64,000 bases of DNA, from assembly GCA_934394615.1 (NCBI GenBank), contig CAKRRJ010000001.1:1-64000 (forward strand). The letters run 5' to 3'. Made by a program: the position numbers and the translations under genes. Shown here in pieces: positions 51,833 through 59,826 of this stretch. Within the stretch, counting starts at the first letter, position 1. Each line of letters begins with the position of its first letter. Under the pieces are notes generated by a model. That model was given only the letters and a program-made list of their open reading frames with translations. It made no database searches and had not been told where the DNA came from. The DNA comes from an uncultured Lachnospiraceae bacterium (GTDB lineage Bacteria; Bacillota; Clostridia; Lachnospirales; Lachnospiraceae).

Positions 51833-51945
51833 GTTAGCCGCAACTAACTACATGTGAATATTCTATACATTTCGTCTGGTTTCATCTGACCCGTGAAATC
51901 AGAAACTCAACTCCTAAACAGAAAGCACGCGCGAGCGTGCTTTTT
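51833..51945 (+). ncRNA. Candidate small RNA under a palindromic operator
   Basis: Between the promoter and a strong terminator lie about 110 nt without an open reading frame that has a ribosome site. An internal hairpin (GGTTTCA with TGAAATC) is present. The operator dyads resemble DtxR/IdeR-type sites in their TTAG/CTAA half-sites, so iron or manganese control is possible but unproved. Alternatively, a remnant leader of a lost metal-transport gene. Confidence 0.4.
51922..51945 (+). terminator. Terminator of the candidate small RNA
   Basis: A 9-bp stem AAAGCACGC (51922-51930) with GCGTGCTTT (51935-51943), GCGA loop, T-run. Confidence 0.88.
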
Positions 51946-51946
51946 G

Positions 51947-51976
51947 TTGTTTCATGAGATCATTTTATGGTAGAAT
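51947..51976 (+). promoter_or_regulatory. Promoter of the sensor kinase gene
   Basis: TTGTTT (51947-51952), 18 nt and TAGAAT (51971-51976), TGG extended -10. It starts right after the terminator. Confidence 0.55.
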
Positions 51977-52022
51977 GGGTTTTGAGAAATACAAATTCAG
52001 GACAGGGAGTGCGGCGGCAGTT

Positions 52023-53429
52023 ATGAAACATTCATTATACTATAAATTTATACTTGGATACCTGGTGTTTGGCCTGCTGGGGTTTGCGGCCATTGCGACG
52101 TTTTCCGCGCAGCTGATGAACCGGAATCAGGTGAAAAGCCAGGCGGAGGCCATGTACGATGAGGCAAGCCTGATCGCGTCCGCTTACAGCAGCGTTTATC
52201 AGGGCAACAAACAGGACCTGGATTCGGTTTACCCACAGCTTCAGGCGGTGGCAAAGTTTGTTCGGGCAAAGATTTGGGTGGTTGACCGGCAGGGCGTGAT
52301 TGTGGTGGACAGTGAGCAGAACGCGCACGCGGGAACTGTGATCGAGGATTTTGATCCGACGGCAACCGGGAACAAATCATACTGCACCGGCTCCTATTAC
52401 GGATTGTTTCCGTATGAAGTCCTGAGCGTATCAGCTCCCATCACGGGAAATTACAATACATACGGCTATGTACTGGTACATCTGCCCATGAGCGTGGTGT
52501 GGGAGATGAGCAACTCCAACCTGAATGTGGTCTACATCACTGGAGGCATTCTGTTTATTTTGTCACTGATCATTTTGCTGGTGTTTACCAACACCGTGTA
52601 CTTCCCGTTAAAGAAGATTACGGAAGGCGCAAATGAATATGCGGCCGGCAATCTGGATTACCGGATCGACTTAAACAGCCGGGATGAGATGGGCTATCTT
52701 GCCGGAACCTTAAACTATATGTCCGGGGAGTTAAACAAGCTCGAAGAATACCAGAGAAACTTTATTGCCAATGTTTCGCACGATTTCCGCTCGCCGCTTA
52801 CTTCCATCAAGGGGTATCTGGAGGCGATCATCGACGGAACCATTCCGCCGGAAATGTACGAAAAGTACCTGACCAGAGTCATTTCGGAGACGGAGCGTTT
52901 AACCAAGCTGACGCAGGGCATGCTGACGCTGAACTCGCTGGACAGCAAGGGGTATCTGTCCCGCTCAAGTTTTGATATCAACCGCATCATCAAGGACACG
53001 GCAGCATCGTTTGAGGGAACCTGCGGCAAAAAGAACATCAACTTTGAACTGACGTTTTCGGATAATATCCAGATGGTCTACGCGGATCTTGGAAAGATCC
53101 AGCAGGTACTCTACAACCTGATTGATAATGCGATCAAGTTCAGCCACCAGGATTCCACAATTTATATCCAGACCCGCATAAAAAATGAAAAGATCTTCGT
53201 CTCAGTGAAGGATACGGGAATCGGCATCCCAAAGGACAGTGTGAAGAAAGTCTTCGACCGATTCTACAAATCTGATCTGTCGCGGGGAAAGGATAAGAAG
53301 GGAACCGGACTTGGACTGGCAATCGTAAAAGAGATCATTCAGGCACACGGGGAAAACATCGATGTAGTCAGCACGGAAGGGGTTGGCTCGGAATTTATTT
53401 TTTCCCTGCCGCTGGCAACCAATCTGTAG
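52023..53429 (+). CDS. HisKA-type sensor histidine kinase
   Basis: 468 residues from the ATG at 52023; an in-frame ATG at 51954 would precede the promoter -10. Two transmembrane helices (about 8-30 and 165-190) flank an extracellular sensor domain. HAMP (about 190-245), HisKA with ANVSHDFRSPLTSIKGYLEA, then HATPase: N-box LYNLIDNAIKF, G1 DTGIGIP and G2 GTGLGLAIVKE. Convergent with an OmpR-type response regulator gene 47 nt away, its likely partner. The ribosome site is weak, suggesting low expression. Confidence 0.92.
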   Translation: MKHSLYYKFILGYLVFGLLGFAAIATFSAQLMNRNQVKSQAEAMYDEASLIASAYSSVYQGNKQDLDSVYPQLQAVAKFVRAKIWVVDRQGVIVVDSEQNAHAGTVIEDFDPTATGNKSYCTGSYYGLFPYEVLSVSAPITGNYNTYGYVLVHLPMSVVWEMSNSNLNVVYITGGILFILSLIILLVFTNTVYFPLKKITEGANEYAAGNLDYRIDLNSRDEMGYLAGTLNYMSGELNKLEEYQRNFIANVSHDFRSPLTSIKGYLEAIIDGTIPPEMYEKYLTRVISETERLTKLTQGMLTLNSLDSKGYLSRSSFDINRIIKDTAASFEGTCGKKNINFELTFSDNIQMVYADLGKIQQVLYNLIDNAIKFSHQDSTIYIQTRIKNEKIFVSVKDTGIGIPKDSVKKVFDRFYKSDLSRGKDKKGTGLGLAIVKEIIQAHGENIDVVSTEGVGSEFIFSLPLATNL

Positions 53430-53430
53430 A

Positions 53431-53482
53431 AATAGAAAAGGGGCGAAAACCTGCGCAGCAGGTTTTCGCCCCTTTTCTATTT
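53431..53482. terminator. Perfect bidirectional terminator between kinase and regulator
   Basis: A stem of about 24 bp around the 53456 centre, with A-rich 5' and T-rich 3' ends on both strands. It overlaps the last codons of the regulator gene (stop at 53477). Confidence 0.9.
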
Positions 53483-54187
53483 CCGGACTTCAAATTTGTA
53501 TCCAATTCCCCATACTGTCGTGAGCGCCCAATTTGCGTGATCCTTAATCTTTTCGCGCAGGCGTTTGATATGTACGTCCACGGTGCGGGTATCGCCGATG
53601 TATTCATAACCCCAGATGTGATCCAGAAGCTGTTCTCTGGTGAATACCTGGTTTGGTGAGGATGCCAGGAAATATAACAGCTCCAGTTCTTTCGGCGGCA
53701 TTTCCACAGAATGGCCGCAATAGGTAACGGCATAGTTTGTCAGGTTTACGGTCAGGTCCGGGTACTCCACATATTCACCCTGCTGGGCCGGAACCTGTGC
53801 AGCGGGTGCCGGTGCTGCCTGATAGCGGCGGAGCACTGCTTTGACGCGTGCCACAAGTTCCTTGGAGTCGAACGGCTTGATCATATAGTCGTCCGCGCCA
53901 AGTTCCAGTCCCAGGACTTTGTCGAAAATCTCGCCCTTGGCAGACAGCATAATAATCGGTACCTGGGAAGAGGCGCGCAGCTCGCGGCAGACCTGGTAGC
54001 CGTCGATGCCTGGCAGCATCAGGTCCAGGAGAACCAGATTCGGCTTAAATTCCGGGAAGACTTTCAGAGCTTCCTCGCCATCGTTTACAATATAAGTTTC
54101 GTAGCATTCCTTCATCAGATAGAGAGAAATCAGTTCTGCGATGTTCTCATCATCATCTACGATCAAAATGCGCTGTTTTTCAGCCAT
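53477..54187 (-). CDS. OmpR/PhoB-type response regulator
   Basis: 236 residues. Receiver domain (1-120) with acidic pair DDDEN, phospho-acceptor Asp in LVLLDLMLPGIDG and Lys in MIKPFDSKEL. A Gln/Pro/Ala linker (about 128-142) leads to the winged helix (about 145-235: ELLYFLASSPNQVFTREQLL, TRTVDVHIKRLREKI). GGGAGGAAAAAG precedes the ATG. It starts 17 nt after mutS2, apparently in that operon, while its probable kinase is transcribed from the other side. Confidence 0.94.
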   Translation of the reverse strand: MAEKQRILIVDDDENIAELISLYLMKECYETYIVNDGEEALKVFPEFKPNLVLLDLMLPGIDGYQVCRELRASSQVPIIMLSAKGEIFDKVLGLELGADDYMIKPFDSKELVARVKAVLRRYQAAPAPAAQVPAQQGEYVEYPDLTVNLTNYAVTYCGHSVEMPPKELELLYFLASSPNQVFTREQLLDHIWGYEYIGDTRTVDVHIKRLREKIKDHANWALTTVWGIGYKFEVRK

Positions 54188-54204
54188 GTCTTTTTCCTCC
54201 CGGT

Positions 54205-56598
54205 TTATTTGAATACTACAATGGTTACGCCTGCATCGCCTTCTCCGAAGCCGCCCAGGTGAAATTCTTTAATATATTTGAGACGCTTTAAGTGTTTGTG
54301 GATGCCGGCGCGCAGCGCTCCGGTACCTTTGCCGTGCACAATGCGTACCTGCGGAAGATGCGCGATGTAGGCATCGTCAAGGTACTTGTCAAGCTGCGCC
54401 ACAGCTTCGTCCACGGTCATGCCAAGCACGTTGATCTCCGGGGAGATGCCAAAGGACTTGGACATTTTGATATTGCTGCTTCCGGTGCCCTTGCGGCGGG
54501 ATTCGAGACCCGGTCCGCTGACAGAGTTTTCCTGTAAGAGTTCCAGATCATTTAAGTTTACCTTGGAGCGCAGAATGCCCATCTGTACAAACAGATTGCC
54601 CTGTGCGTCCGGAAGGCTGCTGACTGTGCCTTTTAAGTTCATGGAGAGGACACGCACGCCGTCACCGAGTTTTAAGGTCTTCGGGTTGATGGCCTTATGC
54701 GGTTTCTTTGTCTCCTGTTTTAAGGACAGATTGCCCTCTACTTTCTTTAAGTTATCGCGAAGCTTGGTGCGCTCTGCTTCCAGGGCACGGGTGTCGATGC
54801 CGGAGGAAGATGCCAGCTTGTTGATGTTTTTGATGGTGCGGTCCGCGGTTTCTTTTGCCTCACGCAGAATCTGCTGTGCCTCCTCGTTGGCTTTGCGGAT
54901 CATCTTGTCTTTGCGCTCGTCGAATTTTTCTTCCTTCTTTTCGAGGCCGGATTTTAAGCGGGCAATTTCTGCCTTGTAGTTCTGGATCTCCGCGCGCTCT
55001 TTCTCGATGGTGACACGGTTTTCTTCCAGGCGGCTGATGACATCCTCGAAGGTCTCATCCTCAGATTCCAGATGGCTCTTCGCGTCCTCAATGATGTAGT
55101 CCGGCAGGCCGAGTTTTTTGGAGATGGCAAACGCGTTGCTCTTGCCCGGGATGCCGATGAGCAGGCGGTAGGTTGGGCGCAGGGTTGCCACATCGAACTC
55201 ACAGCAGGCATTTTCCACGCCAGGTGTGCTGAGGGCGTAGACCTTCAGTTCGCTGTAATGCGTGGTTGCCATAGTCCGGCACTTCATGTTGTGCAGGAAG
55301 TTTAAAATAGCGATTGCCAGCGCAGCGCCTTCGGTCGGGTCTGTTCCGGAGCAGAGCTCATCGAACAGGCAGAGGGAATTGCTGTCCGCCTCATTTAAAA
55401 TATGCACGATATTTGTCATGTGCGCGGAGAAGGTACTGAGGCTCTGCTCAATGCTCTGCTCGTCGCCGATATCCGCAAAGACTTCGTTGAACACGGCAAG
55501 TTCAGAACCCTCAAATGCCGGGATATGCAGGCCGGCCTGTCCCATCAGCGTAAAGAGACCCACGGTTTTTAAGGAGACCGTTTTACCACCCGTATTTGGT
55601 CCGGTGACCATTAAGAGGTCAAAATCCGTGCCAAGCCATACGGTGATCGGCACTACCTTCTGCGGGTCAAGAAGAGGATGGCGTCCGTCTTTAATGTGAA
55701 TACGTCCCTCGGTGTTGAACTTCGGCTCACTGCATTTGAAGTGGCGGGAGAGTGCTGCTTTCGCGAAGATAAAATCCAGGCGGGTCAAAATGTGCAGATC
55801 AATGGCAAGCTCCTCCGTGTAAGGCATAAGCTGACCGCTTAAATCGGCCAGAACTGCCTCAATTTCTTTCTGCTCCTGGATCTCCAGAGTGCGCAGTTCG
55901 TTGTTTAACTGGATGACTGCCATCGGTTCGATAAACAGGGTGGAACCGGTGGAAGACTGGTCGTGCACCATACCGCTTACCTGGGATTTGTACTCTGCCT
56001 TGACCGGGAGGCAGTAGCGTCCGTCACGCATGGTGATGACGGCATCCTGCAGGTAGGAACGGCAGCTGTTTAAGATGCTGTTTAACTGTGTGTGGATGCG
56101 GTCGTTAATGCCATGCATGGAACGGCGGACCTTATGCAGGCCAGGGCTTGCGTTATCGCTGATCTCTTCTTCGGAGATAATGCAGCGCTTAATCTCGTTG
56201 TTGACTGGTGTGACAGGTTCCAGGCTGCGGAACATGGAGTCCAGGGAGTCATCCGGAAATTCCTCGGATTCCTCGTGCTGACCGTAGGATTTGGCGCGGG
56301 CAGCCACCGTGAGCAGGGAACTGATGGATAACAGCTCCGGGATGCCAAGCGCGCTGCCAATCTCCAGGCGCTTTAAGGAGTCGCGCACATCGCGCACGCC
56401 GCTTAAGGAAAGGCTTCCCTTCATGCGGACGCGGGTGAGCGCGTCGCTGGTCTCGGTCTGTGCCTGCACGATCTCATGGTAGTCGCTCATGGGCAGCAGG
56501 TTCTGGCATAACAGCTTGCCGGGTGTGGAAGCCGCGTAACTGGTCAGCTGGGTAATGATCTTGTTATATTCTAATGTTTTTAATACTTTCTGGTTCAT
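54205..56598 (-). CDS. mutS2: Endonuclease MutS2
   Basis: 797 residues from the ATG at 56598, which follows CGAGG; an in-frame ATG at 56625 lacks a ribosome site. MutS core and clamp (about 1-310), ATPase with Walker A TGPNTGGKTVSLK and Walker B CLFDELCSGTDP, and STFSAHMTNIV as the ABC-type signature. A long Lys/Glu coiled coil (about 510-610) leads to a C-terminal Smr nuclease domain (about 720-797, VRIVHGKGTGALRAGI). MutS2 suppresses homologous recombination and rescues collided ribosomes. Followed by the response regulator. Confidence 0.96.
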   Translation of the reverse strand: MNQKVLKTLEYNKIITQLTSYAASTPGKLLCQNLLPMSDYHEIVQAQTETSDALTRVRMKGSLSLSGVRDVRDSLKRLEIGSALGIPELLSISSLLTVAARAKSYGQHEESEEFPDDSLDSMFRSLEPVTPVNNEIKRCIISEEEISDNASPGLHKVRRSMHGINDRIHTQLNSILNSCRSYLQDAVITMRDGRYCLPVKAEYKSQVSGMVHDQSSTGSTLFIEPMAVIQLNNELRTLEIQEQKEIEAVLADLSGQLMPYTEELAIDLHILTRLDFIFAKAALSRHFKCSEPKFNTEGRIHIKDGRHPLLDPQKVVPITVWLGTDFDLLMVTGPNTGGKTVSLKTVGLFTLMGQAGLHIPAFEGSELAVFNEVFADIGDEQSIEQSLSTFSAHMTNIVHILNEADSNSLCLFDELCSGTDPTEGAALAIAILNFLHNMKCRTMATTHYSELKVYALSTPGVENACCEFDVATLRPTYRLLIGIPGKSNAFAISKKLGLPDYIIEDAKSHLESEDETFEDVISRLEENRVTIEKERAEIQNYKAEIARLKSGLEKKEEKFDERKDKMIRKANEEAQQILREAKETADRTIKNINKLASSSGIDTRALEAERTKLRDNLKKVEGNLSLKQETKKPHKAINPKTLKLGDGVRVLSMNLKGTVSSLPDAQGNLFVQMGILRSKVNLNDLELLQENSVSGPGLESRRKGTGSSNIKMSKSFGISPEINVLGMTVDEAVAQLDKYLDDAYIAHLPQVRIVHGKGTGALRAGIHKHLKRLKYIKEFHLGGFGEGDAGVTIVVFK

Positions 56599-56665
56599 AA
56601 AAATCCTCGATTGCGTTTTATTCATGCCTGAAAACCGATTGTCAGCAGAATATCAGGCGCTTTCG

Positions 56666-56694
56666 ATTATAACATGAAATGATCGTCGGTGAAA
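56666..56694 (-). promoter_or_regulatory. Promoter of mutS2
   Basis: On the minus strand, TTTCAC (56694-56689), 17 nt and TATAAT (56671-56666), with a TGT extended -10. Confidence 0.55.
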
Positions 56695-56714
56695 GGGCGG
56701 ATGCCACTTTTTAG

Positions 56715-56743
56715 TTGCGTAAATCGGCCTGGAACCGTATAAT
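56715..56743 (+). promoter_or_regulatory. Promoter of the HtrA-like gene
   Basis: TTGCGT (56715-56720), 17 nt and TATAAT (56738-56743). The mutS2 promoter is 21 nt away on the other strand. Confidence 0.75.
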
Positions 56744-56779
56744 AAAAGATAATGCATAAAACTATGCATCTGGGGAGGA

Positions 56780-56804
56780 TAACTGGGAAGAGACTGAACA
56801 GTTA
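56780..56804 (+). repeat. 25-bp inverted repeat in the HtrA-like leader (copy 2)
   Basis: TAACTG (56780-56785) and CAGTTA (56799-56804). 21 of 25 positions match 8670-8694; again 27 nt before the start codon. Confidence 0.6.
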
Positions 56805-56831
56805 CAGGGATTATGAAGTAAGGAGGACGAA

Positions 56832-58148
56832 ATGTCTGAAATACGGGATCCAGAAAAGAAACCTGAAAAAAAGAATGACCGTGATTTTATCAGCGAGAAG
56901 ATCGTAAGGCCAGAACCGAGCAAAAAGCAGATCGGCACGAAAATGGCAACAGCGGCCTGCTCCGGCATTATATTCGGGATTGTATCGGCGGTGTGTTTTG
57001 TGCTGACAAGACCTGTGCTGGAACAGCTTTCCGAGGGAAACAGGCCAACCACATCTGCCATTTCCATTCCGAAGGATGAGCTGGCAGATGCATCTGCGGA
57101 AGCACAGGAAACAGAAACCCAGCCGGAAACAGAAACTGAACCGGTGGAGGAGATGGTAAAGTCCGCGATTGAGCATTACCGTTATACGGTCGAGGATCTG
57201 AATATGATGCTGGGAAGTTTGCGCACAACGGCACAGACTGCGGACAAGAGTGTGGTGGTTGTGCATTCCGTCCAGCAGAACACAGACTGGTTCGATAATC
57301 CGGTAGAGACCACAGGACTTTACGCGGGCGTTATCATTGCGAAGACCAGTCAGGAGCTTCTGGTGCTTACGCCGGAGGCGGCTGTAGAGCAGGCAGATTC
57401 CATCAAGGTGACGTTTGAGGATGGAACGGATGTGAGCGGTCATATGAAACAGAAAGACACGACATCCGGCATGGCAATCGTCAGCGTCAGCGCAGGTGAC
57501 GTGAGTGCCTCGTATCTTCATGACTTGGATCCGATGCCGCTTGGAAATTCCTACCAGGTACGTCAGGGCGATCTGATTGCGGCGGTGGGAAGTCCGGCAG
57601 GCGTGGTTCATTCGCTGGATTACGGTTTTGTATCTTATGTGGTGCGCAGCCGTCAGATGGTAGACCAGCACTGTCGTGTGCTGTATACAGATATCATGAC
57701 GGATGTGGAACAGGGGACCTTCCTCATCAATACAGACGGAGAACTGATCGGATGGGCTATGGCAGCGCCGGAAGCATCCGGAAGCCAGGCTGCAGAAGTG
57801 TTTGGTATTTCGGATTATAAAGGAATTCTGGAAAAGCTAAGCAACGGGCAGGGAGTGCCGTGCATTGGCATTGTGGGGCAGGAGGTAACCGACGCCCAGA
57901 CAGCAAGCGGGCTTCCGGCCGGCATTTATGTGATGAGTGCCGTGACGGATAAACCGGCTTACAACGCGGGAATCCAGAACGGAGATATTCTCACGGAGAT
58001 CGACGGAAATCCGGTCACGTCCATGAAGGAGTACCAGGCAGCAGTAGAAAAAATGACCTGTGGCCAGGTTGTGCACATGACGGTAGAGCGCAACGGGCGG
58101 GATACCTACACGCAGCTTGCGTTCGATGTGACGATTGGCAGCCGGTAG
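56832..58148 (+). CDS. HtrA-like membrane protein with PDZ domain and no catalytic triad
   Basis: 438 residues. A charged cytoplasmic N-terminus (1-40), one transmembrane helix (about 41-62), an acidic Thr/Glu linker, a trypsin-like domain (about 130-325) and a PDZ domain (about 340-430, PAYNAGIQNGDILTEIDGNPV). The fold is kept, but each catalytic site is changed: LTPEAAVEQAD where HtrA has LTNNHVV-x-AD (His lost), TSGMAIVSV for TDLAVLKI (Asp lost), and DVEQGTFLINTDGE for the GNSGGPL region (Ser lost). It is probably a substrate-binding or scaffold protein, not a protease. AAGGAGGACGAA precedes the ATG. Confidence 0.85.
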   Translation: MSEIRDPEKKPEKKNDRDFISEKIVRPEPSKKQIGTKMATAACSGIIFGIVSAVCFVLTRPVLEQLSEGNRPTTSAISIPKDELADASAEAQETETQPETETEPVEEMVKSAIEHYRYTVEDLNMMLGSLRTTAQTADKSVVVVHSVQQNTDWFDNPVETTGLYAGVIIAKTSQELLVLTPEAAVEQADSIKVTFEDGTDVSGHMKQKDTTSGMAIVSVSAGDVSASYLHDLDPMPLGNSYQVRQGDLIAAVGSPAGVVHSLDYGFVSYVVRSRQMVDQHCRVLYTDIMTDVEQGTFLINTDGELIGWAMAAPEASGSQAAEVFGISDYKGILEKLSNGQGVPCIGIVGQEVTDAQTASGLPAGIYVMSAVTDKPAYNAGIQNGDILTEIDGNPVTSMKEYQAAVEKMTCGQVVHMTVERNGRDTYTQLAFDVTIGSR

Positions 58149-58194
58149 GGAAGGTAAGTATTTTAGATTCAGGATAGAAAGTAAAGGGAAAAAT

Positions 58195-59139
58195 ATGAAG
58201 TATATTGAAAGTTTCAGAGAAGGCATGCACATTTCCGATGTGTATCTGTGCAAAAATAAGCAGATCGCGCTGACGAAGAATGGAAAGGAATATGGCAATC
58301 TGCTCCTTCAGGACAAGACAGGTACCATTGACGCAAAGATCTGGGATCTGGGATCTCCGGGAATCGGAAATTTTGAGACCCTGGATTATGTATACATTGA
58401 TGCGGATGTGACCGTGTTCATGGGTGCGAACCAGTTAAATGTAAAGCGGATCCGCAAGGCAGATGAGGGCGAATATATCCCGGCAGATTATCTTCCGGTT
58501 TCCTTAAAAGACGTGAAACAGATGTATTCCGAACTGCTGGCGCTCATTGCCTCTGTAAAGAATCCGTATCTGAAAAAACTTCTGAACAGCTACTTCGGAG
58601 ATCCGGATTTTGCCAAGGCATTCCAGTTCCACAGCGCGGCAAAAAGTGTGCATCACGGCTTTGTGGGCGGACTGCTGGAGCATACCTTAAGCGTCACCAA
58701 AATGTGTGACTACTTTGCTTCCGCATACCCGATGTTAAACCGTGACCTGCTGTTAACCGCAGCCATGTTCCATGACATCGGCAAGACCAAGGAACTGTCC
58801 GTGTTCCCGGAAAACGATTATACCGATGACGGCCAGCTGCTTGGCCACATCATCATCGGCACCGAGATGGTCAGTGAGCGCATGCGCACCATCGAAGGTT
58901 TCCCGCCGAAGCTGGCAACCGAGTTAAAGCACTGCATCCTGGCCCATCACGGCGAGCTGGAGTACGGTTCCCCGAAGAAACCGGCTCTGTTAGAGGCTAT
59001 GGCCTTAAACTTTGCCGACAACGCAGATGCCAAGATGGAGACCATGATCGAAGTGCTGCGGGGCGCAGGGGATAACCAGGGATGGCTGGGATATAACCGG
59101 CTGCTGGAGACGAATGTCCGGAAGACAACGGACTGCTAA
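58195..59139 (+). CDS. yhaM: 3'-5' exoribonuclease YhaM
   Basis: 314 residues from the ATG at 58195 after AAAGGGAAAA; the in-frame start at 58135 overlaps the previous gene. N-terminal OB-fold (about 15-90, NLLLQDKTGTIDAKIWD) and C-terminal HD domain (about 155-285) with HGFVGGLLEHTLSV, the metal pair MFHDIGKTKEL and CILAHHGELEYGSP. It degrades RNA and ssDNA from the 3' end with manganese. Lies 46 nt after the HtrA-like gene without a terminator, so likely co-transcribed. Confidence 0.93.
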   Translation: MKYIESFREGMHISDVYLCKNKQIALTKNGKEYGNLLLQDKTGTIDAKIWDLGSPGIGNFETLDYVYIDADVTVFMGANQLNVKRIRKADEGEYIPADYLPVSLKDVKQMYSELLALIASVKNPYLKKLLNSYFGDPDFAKAFQFHSAAKSVHHGFVGGLLEHTLSVTKMCDYFASAYPMLNRDLLLTAAMFHDIGKTKELSVFPENDYTDDGQLLGHIIIGTEMVSERMRTIEGFPPKLATELKHCILAHHGELEYGSPKKPALLEAMALNFADNADAKMETMIEVLRGAGDNQGWLGYNRLLETNVRKTTDC

Positions 59140-59166
59140 ATAAAAAAAGAAAATAGATTTTGCAAC

Positions 59167-59202
59167 ATCAAAAAACGCGCCTGTTACGACGCGTTTTTTG
59201 AT
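59167..59202 (+). terminator. Terminator after yhaM
   Basis: A 13-bp perfect stem (59167-59179 with 59190-59202) whose right arm holds six T; works in both directions. Confidence 0.88.
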
Positions 59203-59221
59203 TAAAAAGGGGAAAGAGGTA

Positions 59222-59287
59222 ATGTTGTATCGGTATATAGGAACCATTCCGTTCGGCATGTATGCCGGAGAATGGATTGTTGTTTGA
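59222..59287 (+). CDS. Possible 21-residue peptide
   Basis: An ATG 9 nt after AAGGGG opens a 21-codon frame rich in aromatic and aliphatic residues (MLYRYIGTIPFGMYAGEWIV). It is flanked by two terminator-like hairpins, so it has the outline of a small gene, but no promoter is visible and no family is recognised. It could equally be chance. Confidence 0.3.
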   Translation: MLYRYIGTIPFGMYAGEWIVV

Positions 59288-59291
59288 CGAC

Positions 59292-59330
59292 CCCGGCAGC
59301 GTTTGCGCGCTTGTTGCCGCCGGGCTCTTT
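59292..59330 (+). terminator. Terminator-like hairpin before the structured repeat
   Basis: CCCGGC (59292-59297) with GCCGGG (59319-59324), then CTCTTTT, which leads into the repeat at 59330. Confidence 0.6.
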
Positions 59331-59452
59331 TGTTTCATAGGAAGTTGCACCCTATGAAACAAAACGCTCCGCGAGGATGCGCACTCGGCGCCAGGGAAAT
59401 TGGTTGCTCAAGCAACCGCGCCTCGGCGCGAGAATGTGCCAAGGCACATTCT
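59330..59452 (+). repeat. Post-terminator structured repeat, long copy at 59.33 kb
   Basis: A 12-bp stem (59330-59341 with 59351-59362) and ACGCTCCGCG, then extra hairpins including GGTTGCT with AGCAACC, then a 10-bp palindrome AGAATGTGCC-AA-GGCACATTCT ending at 59452. Same order as 48059-48124 with an insert of about 50 bases. The rest of the 59140-59826 gap (59453-59826) shows no gene or known RNA. Confidence 0.75.
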
Positions 59453-59826
59453 ATTTCATAGGTGTACAATGAACATGTTCTTTGGTTTCTGTTCATTATG
59501 ATGATAAGTTTGATTTGTTTTTCTCTCTCACATCATGACTTTATGATACTGGAAAAATGTGTCTAAAGTTTGAGGAGATTGTGAAGAAACCAGGAAGTTT
59601 CTAAACAAAATCTTACGGAAAAAGATGATTCCGGCGAAGTTTTTTGGAAGGGGATATAAGGAAGCCTTGCGTGAATGAGGGAAAACCCGTAAAATGGTAG
59701 GAAAGAAGCCAGGCTGCGAAAGAATTGTGCCCGGAAAACCCGGAATTTTACGGGGCGGGATTTGGCTGGGAGTGTACAGGAGAGCCGGATGACGGCAGCT
59801 TTGTGGCGGAATGAGAGGATAAACAC

